In this document: piece by piece, positions 26,718 to 34,865 of the stretch
Layout of the letters: each line of letters opens with the position of its first letter
Numbering within the stretch: position 1 is the first letter of the stretch
Assembly: GCA_024405115.1 (NCBI GenBank)
Contig: JAKSPD010000017.1
Coordinates: forward strand, 1 to 36,506
Source: Lachnospiraceae bacterium
GTDB taxonomy: Bacteria; Bacillota; Clostridia; Lachnospirales; Lachnospiraceae
Length of the DNA stretch: 36,506 nucleotides
Direction: 5' to 3'
The notes under the pieces: generated by a model
What the model was told of the DNA's origin: nothing
Databases searched by the model: none
Seen by the model: the letters and a program-made list of their open reading frames with translations, nothing else
Position numbers and translations under genes: made by a program

Positions 26718-26771
26718 TTGACTTTAACCGGCAGTTAGTATAAACTAACTGCCGGTTAGTTGTGACTAACC
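26718..26771 (+). promoter_or_regulatory. feo promoter with double palindromic operator
   Basis: TTGACT (26718-26723) and TAAACT (26741-26746) are 17 bases apart. A 32-base perfect palindrome (arms AACCGGCAGTTAGT at 26726-26739 and complement at 26744-26757) covers the spacer and -10, and a second dyad GGTTAGT/ACTAACC (26754-26771) overlaps its right end. Both have the core GTTAGT-N4-ACTAAC, and the cores are 21 bases apart, two helical turns. The GTTAG/CTAAC half-site resembles known DtxR/IdeR boxes, and a DtxR-family regulator is encoded at the end of the operon. Confidence 0.8.
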
Positions 26772-26818
26772 ATCAAAGATGCGAAAAGAACCGCGGAAAC
26801 GGTTCCGGAAAGGACATC

Positions 26819-29173
26819 ATGAAGTTAAGCGAATTAAAGGCCGGTGAGTCGGCAGTAATAAATGAAGTGGGCGGGGAAGGTGCCTTAAGGCAGCATTTCC
26901 TTGACATGGGAGTCATTCCGGGGGCTGAACTGACACTTATGAAGTTTGCACCCATGGGAGACCCGATGGAATTAAGGATACAAGGTTACGAGCTGACATT
27001 AAGGCTCTCTGATGCTGAGGAAATCGGCGTGAGCCTTATTGAAAAGGAAAGTGAGAATGAAACCGCGCCTTTGAAAAAGGATGTAAAGGGACGCAGATCC
27101 GGCAAAAGGGAACACCCCGGACTTGGTGAGGAGGGACGTTACCATGTGAAGGCAACGGAACATCCGCTTCCTGAAGGGGAAACACTTACTTTTGCACTGG
27201 CCGGAAACCAGAACTGCGGAAAGACCACACTTTTCAACCAGCTGACCGGATCAAACCAGCACGTCGGCAACTTCCCGGGAGTAACTGTTGACAGGAAGGA
27301 CGGGGCGATAAGAAATCATCCGAACACGCTTGTTACTGACCTTCCGGGTATCTATTCGCTTTCACCGTATACGGCGGAGGAGGTTGTTTCAAGGTCCTTC
27401 ATCCTGGATGAAAAGCCAAAGGGCATAATCAATATCGCCGACGCGACAAATATTGAAAGGAACCTTTATCTCACCCTGCAGCTGATTACGCTGAACGTAC
27501 CCATGGTACTGGCGCTCAACATGATGGATGAGATGCGCGGAAACGGAGGCTCCGTTGACATCAATGCCATGGAGGAACTGCTGGGAATACCCGTTGTGCC
27601 CATTTCGGCGGCTAAAAATGAAGGCGTCGACGAGCTTATTAGGCATGCCGTCCACGTGGCTAAATATCAGGAGCGGCCGGGCCGGAACGATTTCTGTTCA
27701 AATGACCACCGCGGAGGTGCCGTTCACAGATGCATCCATTCGGTCATGCATTTCATCGAGGACCATGCGGTGGATGCAGAAATTCCCGCGAGGTTTGCGG
27801 CCACAAAGCTTATCGAGGGAGATTCCGCGATGGCAGGGCTTCTTAAGCTTACACAGAATGAAAAGGAGACGATAGAGCACATCGTCATCACCATGGAAGA
27901 GGAATCCGGTCTTGACCGTGCCGCGGCCATCGCCGACATGCGTTTTGCTTTCATAAAAAAACTCTGTGACGCGACCGTTACAAAGCCAAAGGAATCAAAG
28001 GAACACATCCGTTCAGCGGCCATTGACAGGGTACTTACCGGAAAGCATACGGCCATTCCTTCATTCATACTGATAATGGCCCTGGTATTCTGGCTCACAT
28101 TTAACGTGATTGGAAAGTTCTTTCAGGACCTGCTTGAAACGGGAATTGAATCCGTTACAAAAAGCACTGACCTTTCGCTTACGGCAGCCGGTGTCAATGA
28201 GGGCGTGCATTCACTGATAATAGACGGGGTATTTGCCGGTGTCGGAAGTGTCTTAAGCTTTGTCCCGGTCATAGTGACACTGTTTTTCTTCCTCTCACTC
28301 ATGGAGGATTCCGGATACCTTGCAAGGGTGGCCTTCGTTACGGATAAGCTTTTGCGTAAGATTGGACTTTCAGGACGTTCCATAGTTCCGATGCTGATCG
28401 GGTTCGGATGCACGGTTCCTGCAGTTATGTCAACCAGGACGCTGCCATCTGCACGTGACCGTAAGATGACCATCATACTGACGCCTTTCATGAGCTGTAC
28501 AGCAAAGCTTCCTGTCTACGGATTTCTGACTTCTGTCTTTTTTCCGGAGCATGCGGGGCTCATAATGGTGGGACTTTATTTCCTGGGAATCATCACCGGA
28601 ATAGTCGTGGCACTCATTTCAAAAAACACGATGTTTAAGGGTGAAGCCGTGCCGTTTGTCATGGAACTTCCGAATTACCGTCTTCCCGGAGCAAAGAACG
28701 TCCTGCGTCTCCTCTGGGAGAAGGCCAGGGACTTCGTGGAAAGAGCATTCACGCTCATCCTGGTTGCCTCAGTGGTGATCTGGGTATTGCAGAACTTTAA
28801 TTTCAGATTCGAGATGGTTCCGGATGCTTCAAAAAGCATGCTGGCGGCACTGGCGGGAAAAGTTGCACCCATATTTAAACTTCAGGGCTTTGATGACTGG
28901 AGGATAGTTACGGCCCTTACGGCCGGATTCATGGCAAAGGAGAGCGTTGTTTCCTCTCTTAATGTCACTTTCGGTTCAGAGGAAGCGCTTTTATCAGTGC
29001 TTTCCGGCCCATCGGCGGCAGCCCTCCTCACTTTCTGCCTCCTTTACACCCCATGCATGGCGGCCATTGCGGCGGTAAGAAGGGAACTGGGTGTGAAATG
29101 GGCACTTAACCTTGTAATCTTCCAGTGCGTCCTGGCATGGGTGCTGTCACTAGTCGTCAGGCTTGTCGTATAA
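26819..29173 (+). CDS. feoB: FeoA-FeoB fusion, ferrous iron transporter
   Basis: A 784-residue fusion. Residues 1 to about 75 form a FeoA SH3-like domain (LSELKAGESAVINEV, RQHFLDMGVIPGAELTL); a charged linker follows; then the FeoB GTPase with G1 GNQNCGKTT (129-137), G3 DLPG, G4 NMMD, G5 SAAK, and a multi-span transport domain from about 414 (Gate motifs around LIGFGCTVPAVMSTRTL and FMSCTAKLPVYG). It takes up Fe2+ across the inner membrane. ATG at 26819 has GGAAAGG upstream; a longer frame from a GTG at 26762 would start inside the operator and is not credible. First gene of the feo operon. Confidence 0.96.
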   Translation: MKLSELKAGESAVINEVGGEGALRQHFLDMGVIPGAELTLMKFAPMGDPMELRIQGYELTLRLSDAEEIGVSLIEKESENETAPLKKDVKGRRSGKREHPGLGEEGRYHVKATEHPLPEGETLTFALAGNQNCGKTTLFNQLTGSNQHVGNFPGVTVDRKDGAIRNHPNTLVTDLPGIYSLSPYTAEEVVSRSFILDEKPKGIINIADATNIERNLYLTLQLITLNVPMVLALNMMDEMRGNGGSVDINAMEELLGIPVVPISAAKNEGVDELIRHAVHVAKYQERPGRNDFCSNDHRGGAVHRCIHSVMHFIEDHAVDAEIPARFAATKLIEGDSAMAGLLKLTQNEKETIEHIVITMEEESGLDRAAAIADMRFAFIKKLCDATVTKPKESKEHIRSAAIDRVLTGKHTAIPSFILIMALVFWLTFNVIGKFFQDLLETGIESVTKSTDLSLTAAGVNEGVHSLIIDGVFAGVGSVLSFVPVIVTLFFFLSLMEDSGYLARVAFVTDKLLRKIGLSGRSIVPMLIGFGCTVPAVMSTRTLPSARDRKMTIILTPFMSCTAKLPVYGFLTSVFFPEHAGLIMVGLYFLGIITGIVVALISKNTMFKGEAVPFVMELPNYRLPGAKNVLRLLWEKARDFVERAFTLILVASVVIWVLQNFNFRFEMVPDASKSMLAALAGKVAPIFKLQGFDDWRIVTALTAGFMAKESVVSSLNVTFGSEEALLSVLSGPSAAALLTFCLLYTPCMAAIAAVRRELGVKWALNLVIFQCVLAWVLSLVVRLVV

Positions 29174-29197
29174 GCATTATGTAAACTATATTTCAAA

Positions 29198-29236
29198 AAG
29201 CATCATAGAATTATGTCAACCGTTGAAATGATGCTT
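29198..29236 (+). other. Hairpin between feoB and the Cys-rich peptide gene
   Basis: AAGCATCAT (29198-29206) and ATGATGCTT (29228-29236) are perfect inverted repeats. No T-run follows, so it is more likely an mRNA stability or processing element than a terminator. Confidence 0.5.
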
Positions 29237-29255
29237 AAGGTAAAAGGAGATTTTC

Positions 29256-29399
29256 ATGAATGCAGCAAGTTTAGTTCTTTTATTCCTTGTGGCTGTGGCT
29301 TTTGGATTTGGATTGTATAAGATGATAAAGAAAAAAGGGCGCTGCGCCGGATGTGACGGATCCTGCCCCGGATGCGGCTGCGGAAAAAGCAGGGCCTGA
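29256..29399 (+). CDS. FeoB-associated Cys-rich membrane peptide
   Basis: A 47-residue peptide: one hydrophobic helix (LVLLFLVAVAFGFGLY) followed by a lysine run KKK and a cysteine-rich tail with CAGCDGSCPGCGC. This is the layout of the FeoB-associated Cys-rich membrane protein family found after feoB in Firmicutes, proposed to help FeoB function, perhaps by binding metal. AAAAGGAG lies about seven bases before the ATG. It is between feoB and the DtxR-like regulator. Confidence 0.88.
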   Translation: MNAASLVLLFLVAVAFGFGLYKMIKKKGRCAGCDGSCPGCGCGKSRA

Positions 29400-29440
29400 A
29401 AAAGATCTGCGTGTTTTAAACATTGGAGGCATGTAAAGTA

Positions 29441-29803
29441 ATGGAACAGTATAAGAGTTCGGAAGATTACCTGGAGGCAATACTCATGATCATTGAGCGG
29501 CAGGGAAGCTGCAGATCCATTGACGTGGCAAAACAGCTGGGCTTCTCAAAGCCGTCCGTATCAAATGCCATGGCAAAACTTGAGACCGGCGGCTTTGTGG
29601 AAAAGGCGGAGGACGGCACTTTAAGGCTCACGGAGTCCGGAATGGAGACTGCTTCAAAGACCCTCGAAAAGCACCGGTTCTTTTCAACGCTTTTCACCAG
29701 GCTGGGAGTTGCCCCTGACATTGCTGAAGCCGATGCCTGTGCCATAGAACACAATATCAGTGACGTGAGCTACCGCGCCATGAAAAAACATTTTGAACAG
29801 TAA
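29441..29803 (+). CDS. DtxR family metal-dependent transcriptional regulator
   Basis: A 120-residue regulator with an N-terminal winged helix (SSEDYLEAILMIIERQ, SIDVAKQLGFSKPSVSNAMAKLE as recognition helix, wing VEKAEDGTLRLTESG) and a dimerisation/metal domain with HRFF and EADACAIEHNISD, which contains the Cys/Glu/His ligands expected in iron- or manganese-sensing DtxR/IdeR proteins. No SH3 domain. The ATG at 29441 has GGAGG 11 bases before it; the intervening ATG-TAA at 29431 is a start-stop pair out of frame. It is the likely repressor of the feo operon. Confidence 0.9.
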   Translation: MEQYKSSEDYLEAILMIIERQGSCRSIDVAKQLGFSKPSVSNAMAKLETGGFVEKAEDGTLRLTESGMETASKTLEKHRFFSTLFTRLGVAPDIAEADACAIEHNISDVSYRAMKKHFEQ

Positions 29804-29835
29804 AAAAGATGCTGCCATTTGCGGCAGCATCTTTT
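29804..29835. terminator. Bidirectional terminator between feo operon and pnp
   Basis: AAAAGATGCTGCC (29804-29816) and its exact complement (29823-29835) close a six-base loop, with A- and T-runs on both sides, so it can serve both converging transcripts. Confidence 0.93.
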
Positions 29836-29839
29836 AAAT

Positions 29840-30718
29840 TCATTGCTCACGGTATTTTTTGTACTGTTCGGTTCCGTATACTTCGTTCATGGTGCAGATG
29901 ACGTCTTTTACATATGCACTGAATTCATGTGATATGGAGTCTGCTATTACTCGTACTTCGTCATCTGAAAGGGGCTCCTTTGACATTCCGGCAGCGTAGT
30001 TGGTGATTACCGAGAATGCTATTACCGGAAGACCGATATGGCCTGCGGTAAGTGCCTCAGGCACAGTGGACATTCCGACGGCATCGGCACCTAACATACG
30101 TGCGGCACGGATCTCTGCCGGTGTCTCAAAGTTGGGCCCGGGGAAGAACATGTATGTTCCCTCGTGAACCGTGAGATCGGAACGCTTTGCGCACTTACGG
30201 GCGATTTTTCTGAGGGACTCATTATAGAGGTTCTGGACGTCATAGAAACGCTCGCCGAACTCACTGTAGTACTGGCCCCTTACGGGGTTTACGCCCATCA
30301 GGTTCAGGTGGTCCGCTATAATCATGATGTCTCCGGGCTTATATGCAAGGTTTACACCGCCGGCTGCGTTTGTAAGGAACATTACCTTGACACCCAGAAG
30401 TGAAAGGACTCTTACGGGCATTGCGAGCTGTTCATATGAATAACCCTCATAGAAATGGAACCGGCCCTGCATGCATACGACCTTGACGCCCTCAAGTGTA
30501 CCGAGGATGAGGCGTCCCTTATGTGAGCTGACGGTTGTCTGCGGGAAATAGGGGATGTCAGTGTAATCGATAGTTGACTCAACTTCAATCATGTCAGCAA
30601 GTGGGCCAATGCCTGAGCCAAGTATAATTCCCATGTCCGGCTTAATGCCGATCCTTGACTTTATGTATTCAGCTGCCATCATGCAATGGCTGTAATCAGA
30701 CTGGATGTCGAATCCCAT
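29840..30718 (-). CDS. Purine nucleoside phosphorylase
   Basis: A 292-residue class II (trimeric) purine nucleoside phosphorylase that cleaves inosine and guanosine with phosphate. Motifs: GSGIG (34-38), SSHKGRL (64-70), QGRFHFYEGY (84-93), TNAAGGVN (116-123), FPGPNFETPAEIRAARMLGADAVGMSTVPE and the base-binding ITNYAAG. GGAGG lies six bases before the ATG. Single gene on the minus strand between two converging or diverging neighbours. Works with hpt in purine salvage. The gene symbol in this group is variously punA or pnp. Confidence 0.95.
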   Translation of the reverse strand: MGFDIQSDYSHCMMAAEYIKSRIGIKPDMGIILGSGIGPLADMIEVESTIDYTDIPYFPQTTVSSHKGRLILGTLEGVKVVCMQGRFHFYEGYSYEQLAMPVRVLSLLGVKVMFLTNAAGGVNLAYKPGDIMIIADHLNLMGVNPVRGQYYSEFGERFYDVQNLYNESLRKIARKCAKRSDLTVHEGTYMFFPGPNFETPAEIRAARMLGADAVGMSTVPEALTAGHIGLPVIAFSVITNYAAGMSKEPLSDDEVRVIADSISHEFSAYVKDVICTMNEVYGTEQYKKYREQ

Positions 30719-30897
30719 AAAAACCTCCGCTTGTTAAAAAATAATATTCGTGATAAAATCTAAACGTCTGTGCGGGTAACACAGAAACATCAAAAGTATA
30801 ACATAAACAGTTAAAAAAGTAACTATATTTTAAAATCAAATGTTGGTTCAAAAGCGGGAAGGGGATTTTGGTCCGCAAATGAATCTGGAGGAAAAGA

Positions 30898-32646
30898 ATG
30901 TTAGTTAACCAAAATGTAACTGCAAAAGCACCCTGGGCGGGTCACACTGAGGACATACCGCTTCATCTTGACTACTTTGAGGGAACCATGGCTGAAGCCG
31001 TGGAAAATATTGCAAAAGAGTATCCTAACTATATTGCGTTTGATTTCATGGGAAAGAAGACGACATATAAGGAATTCTTTGCATCTGTTGAAAAGTGTGC
31101 AAAGGCTCTTAAGACAATCGGCGTAAGGCAGGGTGACAAGGTGACGATTGCAATGCCCAACTGTCCGCAGGCCCTTTACATGTTTTATGCAGTGAACCTT
31201 GTGGGTGGTATCGCAAACATGATTCATCCCCTTTCAGCTGAAAAGGAAATCGAGTTCTACCTTAACGAGTCAAATTCTTCGACAGCCGTTACACTTGACC
31301 AGTTCTATCATAAGTTTGAAAACATCAGGGCCAACACAAAGGTTGTAAATATAATCATTGCCAGCATCAAGGATGAACTTTCAAAGCCCATCAGGGCAGG
31401 CTACATGCTTACCGAGGGAAGAAAGATTGCAAAGATCCCGGACGATGCTCCCGTTATCCGCTGGGAAGATTTCATAAAGATTTCCGGATTCTGCTACGGA
31501 AATTACCGCGCTGCAGGTAAGGCTGATGATACTGCGGTCATCCTTTATTCAGGCGGAACCACCGGCGTTTCAAAGGGAATCGAGCTTACAAACTTTAACT
31601 TTAACGCGCTTGCGACTCAGGTACTTGCTGCCAATCCCATGTTCCGCGTGGGCGACAAAATGCTTGCCGCAATGCCGCTTTTCCACGGTTTCGGACTGGG
31701 TGTCTGCGTTCACACGATGCTTTCAAAGGGCGGACGCTGCATCCTTATACCGCGTTTCACACCCAAGTCATACGCAAAGCAGATGGTTAAGCAGCGCTGC
31801 AACTTCGTGGCAGGCGTTCCAACACTTTATGAGGCACTTCTCCGTCTTCCCGGAATGGAAAAGGCTGACCTTTCATGCCTTAAGGGCGTGTTCGCCGGCG
31901 GGGACTCACTTTCAGTTGAACTTAAGAAGAAGCTTGACAAGTGGCTTTATGACCATAACGCAGTGATCCAGGTACGTGAAGGCTACGGCACTACTGAGAC
32001 CGTTACCGCATGCTGCCTCACACCCCCGCATATGTATAAGGCAGGTTCAATCGGTGTTCCGTTCCCTGATACATACATTAAGATCGTAAAGCCAGGCACG
32101 GATGAGGAGCTTCCTTACGGTGAGGAGGGAGAGATCCTTCTTGCAGGTCCTTCAGTGATGAAGTGCTACATGAACCATCCGGATGAGACGGCTAATACTT
32201 TAAGGGCTCACGCCGACGGACTTACATGGGTATATACCGGTGACCTCGGAACCATGGATGAGGAAGGTTTCGTATACTTCAAGGGCAGGGCAAAGCGTAT
32301 GATCATCACTTCCGGGTACAATGTATACCCGGCACAGCTTGAGAATATCCTTGACGGCTGTGATATGGTACAGATGAGCTGCGTAATCGGCGTACCGGAT
32401 CCCTACAAGATTCAGAAGGTAAAGGCTTTTGTAAAGCTTGCGGCTGGATATGCTCCCACTGATGAGACCAAGGAGGAGATATTCAAGTACGCAAGGAAGC
32501 AGATTGCCAAATATGCAATGCCTTATGACATTGAATTCCGTGAGGATCTTCCGAAGACACTGGTCGGAAAGGTAAACTTCCGTGTCCTTGAGGAAGAGGA
32601 GATGGCTAGGATTAAGGCGGCAGCAGAGGCTGAAAAAGCAGAGTAA
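30898..32646 (+). CDS. AMP-dependent (acyl-CoA) synthetase/ligase
   Basis: A 582-residue ANL-superfamily enzyme that adenylates a carboxylic acid and likely transfers it to CoA. The P-loop YSGGTTGVSKG is at 217-227; REGYGTTE (A5), YTGDLG (A7) and KGRAKRMIITSGYNVYP (A8) follow; the C-terminal lysine is in PKTLVGKVNFR. It resembles long-chain fatty acid CoA ligases, but the acyl substrate is not fixed by these motifs. GGAGG lies upstream of the ATG. A terminator and an ABC exporter follow. Confidence 0.92.
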   Translation: MLVNQNVTAKAPWAGHTEDIPLHLDYFEGTMAEAVENIAKEYPNYIAFDFMGKKTTYKEFFASVEKCAKALKTIGVRQGDKVTIAMPNCPQALYMFYAVNLVGGIANMIHPLSAEKEIEFYLNESNSSTAVTLDQFYHKFENIRANTKVVNIIIASIKDELSKPIRAGYMLTEGRKIAKIPDDAPVIRWEDFIKISGFCYGNYRAAGKADDTAVILYSGGTTGVSKGIELTNFNFNALATQVLAANPMFRVGDKMLAAMPLFHGFGLGVCVHTMLSKGGRCILIPRFTPKSYAKQMVKQRCNFVAGVPTLYEALLRLPGMEKADLSCLKGVFAGGDSLSVELKKKLDKWLYDHNAVIQVREGYGTTETVTACCLTPPHMYKAGSIGVPFPDTYIKIVKPGTDEELPYGEEGEILLAGPSVMKCYMNHPDETANTLRAHADGLTWVYTGDLGTMDEEGFVYFKGRAKRMIITSGYNVYPAQLENILDGCDMVQMSCVIGVPDPYKIQKVKAFVKLAAGYAPTDETKEEIFKYARKQIAKYAMPYDIEFREDLPKTLVGKVNFRVLEEEEMARIKAAAEAEKAE

Positions 32647-32657
32647 ATGATTTGTCG

Positions 32658-32686
32658 GCGCGGCGTTATTTCGCCGCGCTTTTTTT
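32658..32686 (+). terminator. Rho-independent terminator after the acyl-CoA synthetase gene
   Basis: GCGCGGCG pairs with CGCCGCGC over TTATTT and is followed by seven T. The next gene's AAGGAGG begins at once, so that gene may depend on partial readthrough. Confidence 0.92.
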
Positions 32687-32700
32687 AAGGAGGAAACTAA

Positions 32701-34635
32701 ATGGCAGGCGGAATGGGCGGAGGCTCAAGACCCGTGGGGCCGAGGGGCTTTTTAACAGAAGAGGAAAAGCAGAACATGCCAAAGGTTGACGGGAAGCTTT
32801 TAAAGAGGATCCTTTCATACCTTAAGCCGTATACTCTGCAGTTCGTTCTTGTTTTTATAACGATACTTGTTTCCGCGGCAGTCGGACTTCTGCCGTCAAT
32901 CATCACGGGACGTATCGTGGACCAGGCACTTGTCGGGAAGAACATGTCACTTCTCATTAAGCTTCTGGCAGCCGCATTCCTGGCACTTACCGCAAGCCAG
33001 GTCATCGGAGTCCTTGAAAGCTACATTAATTCATGGATCTCACAGCGTATCATCTTCGACATGAAGAACCAGATGTACGATCATCTCCAGCACATGCCGC
33101 ACAGCTTCTTCACGACTGAAAAGCAGGGCGACATCATCACGAGGATGAACACGGACATATCGGGCGTAAGCTCCGTAATCTCAGGGACGCTGTCATCGGT
33201 TGTTTCCAACATAGCGACGGTTGTCACGACACTTGTAGCGCTTTTCTCAATGAGCGTACCGCTTGCCCTGGTGGGAATCGTGGTGATACCGCTTCTTATA
33301 CTTCCCACGAAAAACGTGGGCAAGACGCGTTACAAGCTCCTTACTGAATCACAGGCAAAAAATGATGAAATGAACCAGCTCGTTAACGAGACCCTGTCAG
33401 TTTCAGGCTCCATGCTTGTAAAGCTGTTCACCCGAGAAAAAAAGGAATATGACCGTTTCGTAAAGGTAAATGAGGAAGTTACAGCACTGTCACTCAAGGA
33501 AAACCGCAGCGGAAAGTGGTTCAGGGTTGTCATGGGTATGTTTACCCAGATAGGCCCCTTACTCATTTACTTTGCCGGCGGCTGGTTCATAATAAAGGAA
33601 ATCGATACCTCCCTTACCGTTGGTACCATCACCGCCACAGTCGCACTTGTAAACCGACTGTACCGTCCCGTTGAGTCACTCCTTAACGTGGGCGTTGACT
33701 TCACAAGGTCGCTCGCCCTCTTTACGAGAATCTTTGATTACTTCGACATGGAGAACACCATCAAGAATCCTGAAAATGGTGAAAAGCCTGACGTTACGAA
33801 TAAGGACATCACTTACGAGCACGTTGCCTTTTCTTACACGGAGGACAAGCCGCTTCTCACCGATGTCGACTTCACTGTTCCCGGCGGAAAGATGTATGCA
33901 ATCGTGGGGCCTTCCGGATCCGGAAAGTCAACCGTCGTGAACCTCATCCCGCGTCTCTATGACGTGCAGGGCGGCGCCGTGAAGATTGCAGGTGTCGATG
34001 TAAGGGATTTTGACCTTACGTATCTCCGCGAACAGATCGGAGTGGTTACGCAGGAGACATATCTCTTTAACGGGACCATCCGTGAGAACCTCCTTTATGC
34101 TAAAGAGGACGCAACGGAGGAGGAACTTGAAAACGCATGTAAGGTTGCAAGCATTGACGAGTTCATCAAAAAACAGCCTGACGGCCTTGACACTATGGTT
34201 GGAAACCGCGGACTCAAGCTTTCCGGAGGAGAAAAGCAGAGGATTTCGATTGCGAGAGTTGTCTTAAAGAACCCGAAGATCCTTATCCTTGACGAGGCAA
34301 CATCGGCGCTGGATTCCATATCTGAAAAGGCCATCCAGAGCGCACTGGAGATCCTTATGCAGGGACGTACCTCAATTGTCATCGCGCACCGTCTTTCAAC
34401 CATCCTTAAGGCTGATGAAATCGTGGTCATCGCAAACGGCGGGGTTGAGGAGATTGGAACCCACGAGGAGCTTCTGAAGCATGAAGGCATCTACCGTGAC
34501 CTTTACGAGACACAGTTCAGGCAGATTCTTGACATAGAGGAAGAGGATGACGGAAACCGCGTGGGTATTCCTCCCACAGCAGTTGCGGACCCTGACTGGG
34601 CACCGTACCCGATGGTCCAGAGCGACGTGTACTGA
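32701..34635 (+). CDS. ABC transporter, fused permease and ATPase (exporter type)
   Basis: A 644-residue half-transporter. A glycine-rich cytoplasmic start precedes a six-span exporter domain (to about residue 350); the ATPase has Walker A GPSGSGKST (403-411), signature LSGGEKQR (about 507-514), Walker B ILILDEATSALD (about 527-538) and H-loop AHRLS. No second half-transporter gene is adjacent, so it probably works as a homodimer, or pairs with a gene elsewhere. The C-terminal extension ends GIPPTAVADPDWAPYPMVQS. The exported substrate is unknown. Strong AAGGAGG before the ATG. Confidence 0.93.
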   Translation: MAGGMGGGSRPVGPRGFLTEEEKQNMPKVDGKLLKRILSYLKPYTLQFVLVFITILVSAAVGLLPSIITGRIVDQALVGKNMSLLIKLLAAAFLALTASQVIGVLESYINSWISQRIIFDMKNQMYDHLQHMPHSFFTTEKQGDIITRMNTDISGVSSVISGTLSSVVSNIATVVTTLVALFSMSVPLALVGIVVIPLLILPTKNVGKTRYKLLTESQAKNDEMNQLVNETLSVSGSMLVKLFTREKKEYDRFVKVNEEVTALSLKENRSGKWFRVVMGMFTQIGPLLIYFAGGWFIIKEIDTSLTVGTITATVALVNRLYRPVESLLNVGVDFTRSLALFTRIFDYFDMENTIKNPENGEKPDVTNKDITYEHVAFSYTEDKPLLTDVDFTVPGGKMYAIVGPSGSGKSTVVNLIPRLYDVQGGAVKIAGVDVRDFDLTYLREQIGVVTQETYLFNGTIRENLLYAKEDATEEELENACKVASIDEFIKKQPDGLDTMVGNRGLKLSGGEKQRISIARVVLKNPKILILDEATSALDSISEKAIQSALEILMQGRTSIVIAHRLSTILKADEIVVIANGGVEEIGTHEELLKHEGIYRDLYETQFRQILDIEEEDDGNRVGIPPTAVADPDWAPYPMVQSDVY

Positions 34636-34702
34636 TTCATCAGATGACGTACTGGCTATAGAAAATAAGAGTTGTTGAAAACATGTTCCTGATTTCTACA
34701 TA

Positions 34703-34736
34703 TCCGCATGTAACGTATATGTAACGCAAATGCGGA
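34703..34736. repeat. Hairpin with internal direct repeat
   Basis: TCCGCAT (34703-34709) and ATGCGGA (34730-34736) are inverted repeats; within and at the edge are two copies of ATGTAACG (34708-34715 and 34719-34726). Function unknown; it lies in the convergent gap between the ABC exporter and the dipeptidase. Confidence 0.55.
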
Positions 34737-34740
34737 CAAA

Positions 34741-34798
34741 AGAAAAACAGCCTGACTAAGAGGAAGGGGAAAGCGTCAGACTGTAAAAGTTTTTCTTT
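34741..34798. terminator. Terminator between convergent ABC exporter and dipeptidase genes
   Basis: ACAG-C-CTGAC (34747-34756) pairs with GTCAG-A-CTGT (34775-34784) with one mismatch. Read on the minus strand the stem is followed directly by TTTTTCT, so it suits the dipeptidase gene; on the plus strand GTTTTTCTTTT follows a few bases later. Confidence 0.7.
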
Positions 34799-34865
34799 TC
34801 GTTAATAATATAACTGTGCGCCTGTTATAAGTCAATCGATAAATTACAAATGAGTTACGCATGCG

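Noticed and set aside
26762-26818. Longer FeoA-FeoB start from a GTG
   Set aside because: The codon lies inside the operator dyad and upstream of the good GGAAAGG site; the ATG at 26819 starts exactly at the FeoA domain.
30719-30897. Purine riboswitch upstream of pnp or a fatty-acid operator upstream of the synthetase gene
   Set aside because: No conserved riboswitch core or clear dyad was found in this 179-base divergent region; it is AT-rich and presumably contains both promoters, but no convincing -35/-10 pair was identified.
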